Shown piece after piece: positions 43,416-46,699 of a stretch of DNA of 46,699 nt. The position numbers and the translations under genes are program-made. Origin of the DNA: Mycobacterium simiae (GTDB taxonomy: Bacteria > Actinomycetota > Actinomycetes > Mycobacteriales > Mycobacteriaceae); NCBI RefSeq assembly GCF_008370645.1, contig NZ_VTZN01000020.1, forward strand, positions 1-46,699, in the 5' to 3' direction. A model generated the notes under the pieces. It worked only from the letters and a program-made list of their open reading frames with translations. It was not told the origin of the DNA and did no database searches. Position 1 is the stretch's first letter. The number at the start of each line of letters is the position of its first letter.

Positions 43416-45052
43416 GGCTGGACCTGGACCTTTCGACCCGCGTCGAGGCCCGACAGCACCGCGGCGATGTACTCGCGGCGATCGAGCACGTCGATCGCCG
43501 CCCGTTGGCTGTAGCCGAAAATCGGCCCGGCCAGCACCGTCAGCGCCATGCCCACCCCCACCAGCGCGAGGGTCGGGCTTACCATCCCGGCGGGCATGCG
43601 ATCCACGTCGTCGCGGCGGGCAAAAGCCGCATCCTGAGCATTCTCGGGACCGTCGAGCAGCGCCGGCGGGTGGGCGGCAACCAGTTCGCCCTCGGGTGCG
43701 TCGGCGCGCGGCCGCCAAAACGCCTGGGTCCACACCCGAGCCACCACATAGAGCGTCAGCAAACTGGTCAGAACGCCACCAGCTACCAGGACCCAGGCCA
43801 GCACCGACCCGTCCACCGCGCCGGCTTGCAGCAGCGCCACCTTGCCGATGAAGCCGGAAAACGGGGGAATACCACCCAGATTCAGCGCTGGCACCAGATA
43901 CACGAATGCGAGCAGCGGGTTGGCGGCCAGCCCACCGAGGCGGCGCAGCGTGGACGCGCCGCCCTGGCGTTCGATGAGTCCTAGCACCAAAAACAGCGTG
44001 GTCTGCACGATGATGTGGTGGACGACGTAGTAGATGGCGCCGGACATGCCCGCGAGATTGGACAACGCCACCCCGAACACCATAAATCCGATGTGGCTGA
44101 CCAGGGTGAACGACAGCAGCCTTCTGGTGTCGCCCTGGGCGATCGCGCCGAGGATGCCAATGATCATGGTCAGCAGCGCGGCCACCAGCAGCACCCGATC
44201 CAGCCCGGCGTCCGGGAAGAGCAGGGTGTGCGACCGGATGATCGCGTAGATTCCGACCTTGGTCAGGATCCCGGCAAACACTGCGGTGACCGGTGCCGGG
44301 GCGGTGGGGTAGGCGTCCGGTAGCCAGGCCGAGAGCGGGAACACGGCGGCTTTGATCCCGAAAGCGACCAGCAGCACCGCGAAAATCGCGGTGCGGGTGC
44401 CGGTGCTGAGGGTTTCGAGTCGTACGGCCAGCGCGGCCAGGTTCAGCGTGCCGGTGGCGGCGTAGACCACGGCGATGCCGCACAGGAAGATCAGCGACGA
44501 CAGCAGCGAGACCATCACGTAGCCGATGCCGGCGCGGACTCGTTCCGCGGATGCCCCGATGGTCAGCAGCACGTAGCTGGCGCTGAGCAGCACCTCGAAT
44601 CCGACGAACAGGTTGAACAAGTCGCCGGCCAGAAATGCCATGCAAACGCCGGCCGCCAGCGCCAGATACGTGGGCATGAAGATCGACACCGGCTGCCGCT
44701 CGTCGGCGTCGCGGATTCCCTGGCCGATGGCGTATACGACGACCGCCAGCAGCACGATCGACGACACCACCAGCATCAGGGCCGACAGCCGGTCCACCAC
44801 CAAGGTGATGCCCAACGGGCCCATCGCGGCGTCGCTCGTGCCCCAGCCGCCGACAGCGAGCGCGATGGTGCCGTTGCGGTCGACGTGGTAGAGCAGTGCC
44901 GCGCAGATGGCAACCACCGCCACCAGCGCCGCCACGACGATCACCCGCTGGGCCCGCGCTCGGCGGCCAGCCATCAGCGTCCCCGCGGCGCCGATGATCG
45001 GCACCAGCACCGGCAGCGGAGCCAGGACGGTGCCGGCCCCGAACCCGCTCAT
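43412..45052 (-). CDS. mnhD: Mrp antiporter subunit D
   Basis: 546-residue MnhD/MrpD, homologous to proton-pumping NuoM/NuoN subunits of complex I, with about 14 membrane helices. Proton-path signatures include LFNLFVGFEVLLSASYVLL with the essential Glu, FGIKAAVFPLSAWLPDAYPTAP with the essential Lys, and GDTRRLLSFTLVSHIGFM. Essential role in cation/proton exchange. ATG 45052 overlaps the mnhC stop as ATGA. Confidence 0.95.
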   Translation of the reverse strand: MSGFGAGTVLAPLPVLVPIIGAAGTLMAGRRARAQRVIVVAALVAVVAICAALLYHVDRNGTIALAVGGWGTSDAAMGPLGITLVVDRLSALMLVVSSIVLLAVVVYAIGQGIRDADERQPVSIFMPTYLALAAGVCMAFLAGDLFNLFVGFEVLLSASYVLLTIGASAERVRAGIGYVMVSLLSSLIFLCGIAVVYAATGTLNLAALAVRLETLSTGTRTAIFAVLLVAFGIKAAVFPLSAWLPDAYPTAPAPVTAVFAGILTKVGIYAIIRSHTLLFPDAGLDRVLLVAALLTMIIGILGAIAQGDTRRLLSFTLVSHIGFMVFGVALSNLAGMSGAIYYVVHHIIVQTTLFLVLGLIERQGGASTLRRLGGLAANPLLAFVYLVPALNLGGIPPFSGFIGKVALLQAGAVDGSVLAWVLVAGGVLTSLLTLYVVARVWTQAFWRPRADAPEGELVAAHPPALLDGPENAQDAAFARRDDVDRMPAGMVSPTLALVGVGMALTVLAGPIFGYSQRAAIDVLDRREYIAAVLSGLDAGRKVQVQP

Positions 45053-45513
45053 TGCGGCCTCCGCGGGAGTGCATCTAGCTCATCGGGCTGGTCGGCGTCG
45101 TCAGCGCTGGTCGGTTCGGGCCCGTCCGCATCGATGGCGCGCGCCTCCGGGTCGGAGAGTTGTGAGACGCGGAGGTCCTCGGGGTCGTCACCGACCTGCT
45201 CTGCGGTGTGCAGCCGATAGGAGCGGTAGGCCAGCGCCAACACAAAGGCCGCGATACCCATCGTGATGACGATCGCCGTCAAGACCATGGCCTGGGCCAG
45301 CGGATCGGCGGTCGTCGGCCTGGCGTCCGAACCGTGACCGAGCACCGGCGGATTGCCTGGTGGCCCACCGGCGTCGATGATCAGCAAGTTGATCCCGTTG
45401 CTGATCAACAACAGCCCCAGCAACATGCGGATGAGGCTGCGTTCCAGCAGCAGGTACACCCCGCAGCTGATCAGGCTGCCGACCGCGATGAGCGGAACCA
45501 GATAGGCGGTCAT
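45049..45513 (-). CDS. mnhC: Mrp antiporter subunit C
   Basis: 154-residue MnhC/MrpC, related to NuoK, with three membrane helices (about 5-22, 28-46, 74-95). Family segment SCGVYLLLERSLIRMLLGLLLISNGINLLI and DPLAQAMVLTAIVITMGI are clear. The hydrophilic C-terminal extension of about 55 residues is acidic and longer than in many homologues. ATG 45513 overlaps the preceding stop as ATGA. Confidence 0.93.
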   Translation of the reverse strand: MTAYLVPLIAVGSLISCGVYLLLERSLIRMLLGLLLISNGINLLIIDAGGPPGNPPVLGHGSDARPTTADPLAQAMVLTAIVITMGIAAFVLALAYRSYRLHTAEQVGDDPEDLRVSQLSDPEARAIDADGPEPTSADDADQPDELDALPRRPQ

Positions 45514-46699
45514 GGCACCCCTTCCTCGTCAACCCGGGCACCCAGGCTGCGCAGCACGTCGAGCACCAAACCGACCACGATCAGATACACCCCCAGGTCG
45601 AATAGCAGCGCCGTGACGAACGTGACGTGGCCCAGCACCGGGATGTCGAACTCCAGCACCGCCGACGACAGCGCCGGGGCCCCCAACAACAACGAGGCCG
45701 CGGCCGTACCGGCCGACAGGCTCAGGCCAGCCCCGAGGATCTTGCCGACATCCAGCGGCAGGGCCTCGCCAAGTTCATAGCGGCCACCCGCCAGGTAACG
45801 CAACGCTAAGGCCAGCCCGGTCATCAACCCGCCAGCAAATCCACCGCCAGGGGCGTTGTGGCCGGTGCAGAAGAAAAACAGCGAGACCACCATGATCAGC
45901 GGAAAGATGCTCCGCGTCGTCACTTCCATCACGAGGGACCGGGCACGTGGATCACGATGTTGACTGCCCCGTAACCAGGTGGTGGCACTGACGGCGGGGC
46001 TGTATGGGCTGATGGGTGTTTGACCGCCAACGGTGGGTGGCTCGAGGGCCGTGCCGGTGGCGGTGCCGGTGCCGGGCATCCGGGGCGCCGACCCGTGGCG
46101 GCGGTGCCGGAACACCAGCGAGGCCACCCCGGTCGCCGCGACCAGCAGCACCGAGACCTCACCGAGGGTGTCCCAGGCCCTAATGTCGACCAGCAGCACG
46201 TTGACGGTGTTGGCGCCGTGGCCGCGATGGTAGGCGGCGGCGGGCAATAGGGCCGAGATCGACTCACCAGTGCGGGCAGCCATGGCGAACGCCGCCAGCG
46301 TGGTCACGCTGATACCGACCAGGACCGCCAGCAGCGCCCGCGGCAACCGGTGTCGTTTGATGTCGCTGGCATCGACTTCGGCCGGCAAGATCCGCAGCAC
46401 CAGCACGAAGATCACGAGCATCACCGTCTCGATCAAGAACTGCGTCAGTGCCAGATCGGGAGCTCCGTGAAAGACGAAAAACGCGCCGCTGCCGTAACCG
46501 GTGACCCCCACCATGAGCACGGCGGCCAATCGGTTGCGGGTGACGGTGGCGCCCAGCGCGCCGGCCAGGATCACCCCGCCGACGATCGCCTGCAGGGGAG
46601 AATCCCAGAGCCGCAATTCGGGCCGGTTGTGGGAGCCCAGCCAGAGCGCCCCGGCGGGCAGCAGGGCCAGCGTGCTCACGATCGCCGCCTGGGTCGCCG
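45510..46699 (-). CDS. mnhA: Mrp antiporter fused subunit A/B, 5' end outside window
   Basis: C-terminal part of a fused MnhA-MnhB protein, as usual in actinobacteria. The frame is open to the window edge, so the start and the NuoL-like N-terminal half lie beyond 46699; the GTG at 46679 is internal. Visible parts: the A-type end with LQAIVGGVILAGALGATVTRNRLAAVLMVGVTGYG and FHGAPDLALTQFLIETVMLVIFVLVLR, a linker with MPGTGTATGTALEPP, and then the MnhB domain (RSIFPLIMVVSLFFFCTGHNAPGGGFAGGL). Its stop overlaps mnhC as ATGA. Confidence 0.93.
   Translation of the reverse strand, partial: ATQAAIVSTLALLPAGALWLGSHNRPELRLWDSPLQAIVGGVILAGALGATVTRNRLAAVLMVGVTGYGSGAFFVFHGAPDLALTQFLIETVMLVIFVLVLRILPAEVDASDIKRHRLPRALLAVLVGISVTTLAAFAMAARTGESISALLPAAAYHRGHGANTVNVLLVDIRAWDTLGEVSVLLVAATGVASLVFRHRRHGSAPRMPGTGTATGTALEPPTVGGQTPISPYSPAVSATTWLRGSQHRDPRARSLVMEVTTRSIFPLIMVVSLFFFCTGHNAPGGGFAGGLMTGLALALRYLAGGRYELGEALPLDVGKILGAGLSLSAGTAAASLLLGAPALSSAVLEFDIPVLGHVTFVTALLFDLGVYLIVVGLVLDVLRSLGARVDEEGVP

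Noticed and set aside
42861..45074. Very long minus-strand open frame (737 codons) ending in MnhE
   Set aside because: Only the last 184 codons are MnhE; the rest is an Arg/Gly-rich wrong-frame reading of mnhD.

Overview
The window is high-GC mycobacterial chromosome. Gene content and order follow, nearly gene for gene, the M. tuberculosis block running from fgd1 (Rv0407) to the LON-domain gene (Rv0434). Several extra genes break that colinearity, and a complete Mrp-type antiporter operon lies at the right end. PE_PGRS genes and a 13E12-type HNH gene also point to a slow-growing Mycobacterium. The extra genes suggest a species near, but outside, the M. tuberculosis complex. I cannot name the species. 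All comparisons with M. tuberculosis are from memory, not from an alignment.

Layout. (1) 27-4300: fgd1-pta-ackA, an overlapping operon (F420-dependent glucose-6-phosphate oxidation, then acetyl-CoA/acetate interconversion). (2) 4311-5372: an extra DUF559/AbiEi-like gene between two copies of a palindromic element. (3) 5390-10013 (minus): glnX-glnH-pknG, joined by one-base TGATG overlaps: an amino-acid-sensing lipoprotein, its membrane partner and the soluble kinase. (4) 10138-14394: mutT3 and thiE converge; a TPP riboswitch then leads thiO-thiS-thiG plus an appended SGNH/GDSL hydrolase. (5) 14400-20855: a secreted cysteine protein, a CD225-DUF2752 membrane pair, lpqL, a zinc-ligand-depleted lpqL duplicate and lpqM. 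(6) 20856-23190: a decayed PE_PGRS gene and an HNH/13E12 gene whose start codon lies inside a LexA (SOS) box. (7) 23191-26391 (minus): a second TPP riboswitch leading thiC-thiD-hydrolase. (8) 26450-28191 (minus): a PE_PGRS gene with an apparent frameshift. (9) 28325-29008: a PAS-ANTAR protein. (10) 29090-34473 (minus): the giant P-type ATPase CtpH between two small membrane proteins that share an EWP membrane motif. (11) 34584-36918 (minus): def-GNAT-xthA, tightly packed. (12) 36933-40101: tandem and palindromic repeats, then DUF3263, virR, sodC and a GCS2-family ligase. (13) 40098-41470: an extra divergent pair, an XRE/MmyB regulator and a small membrane protein, sharing a perfect 17-bp palindrome. 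(14) 41541-42197: the LON-domain gene. (15) 42185-46699 (minus): the Mrp antiporter operon (fused MnhA/B cut by the window end, then C, D, E, F, G), every junction a 4-bp ATGA overlap.

Functional themes are thiamine biosynthesis under two TPP riboswitches in separate operons, amino-acid-responsive control through GlnH-GlnX-PknG, envelope lipoproteins, and ion transport (CtpH, Mrp). The least explained items are the CtpH-flanking EWP proteins, the pseudo-peptidase beside LpqL, the CD225-DUF2752 pair, the XRE/operator/membrane-protein module and the dispersed palindromic element. I saw no tRNA, rRNA, CRISPR array or intact insertion sequence.
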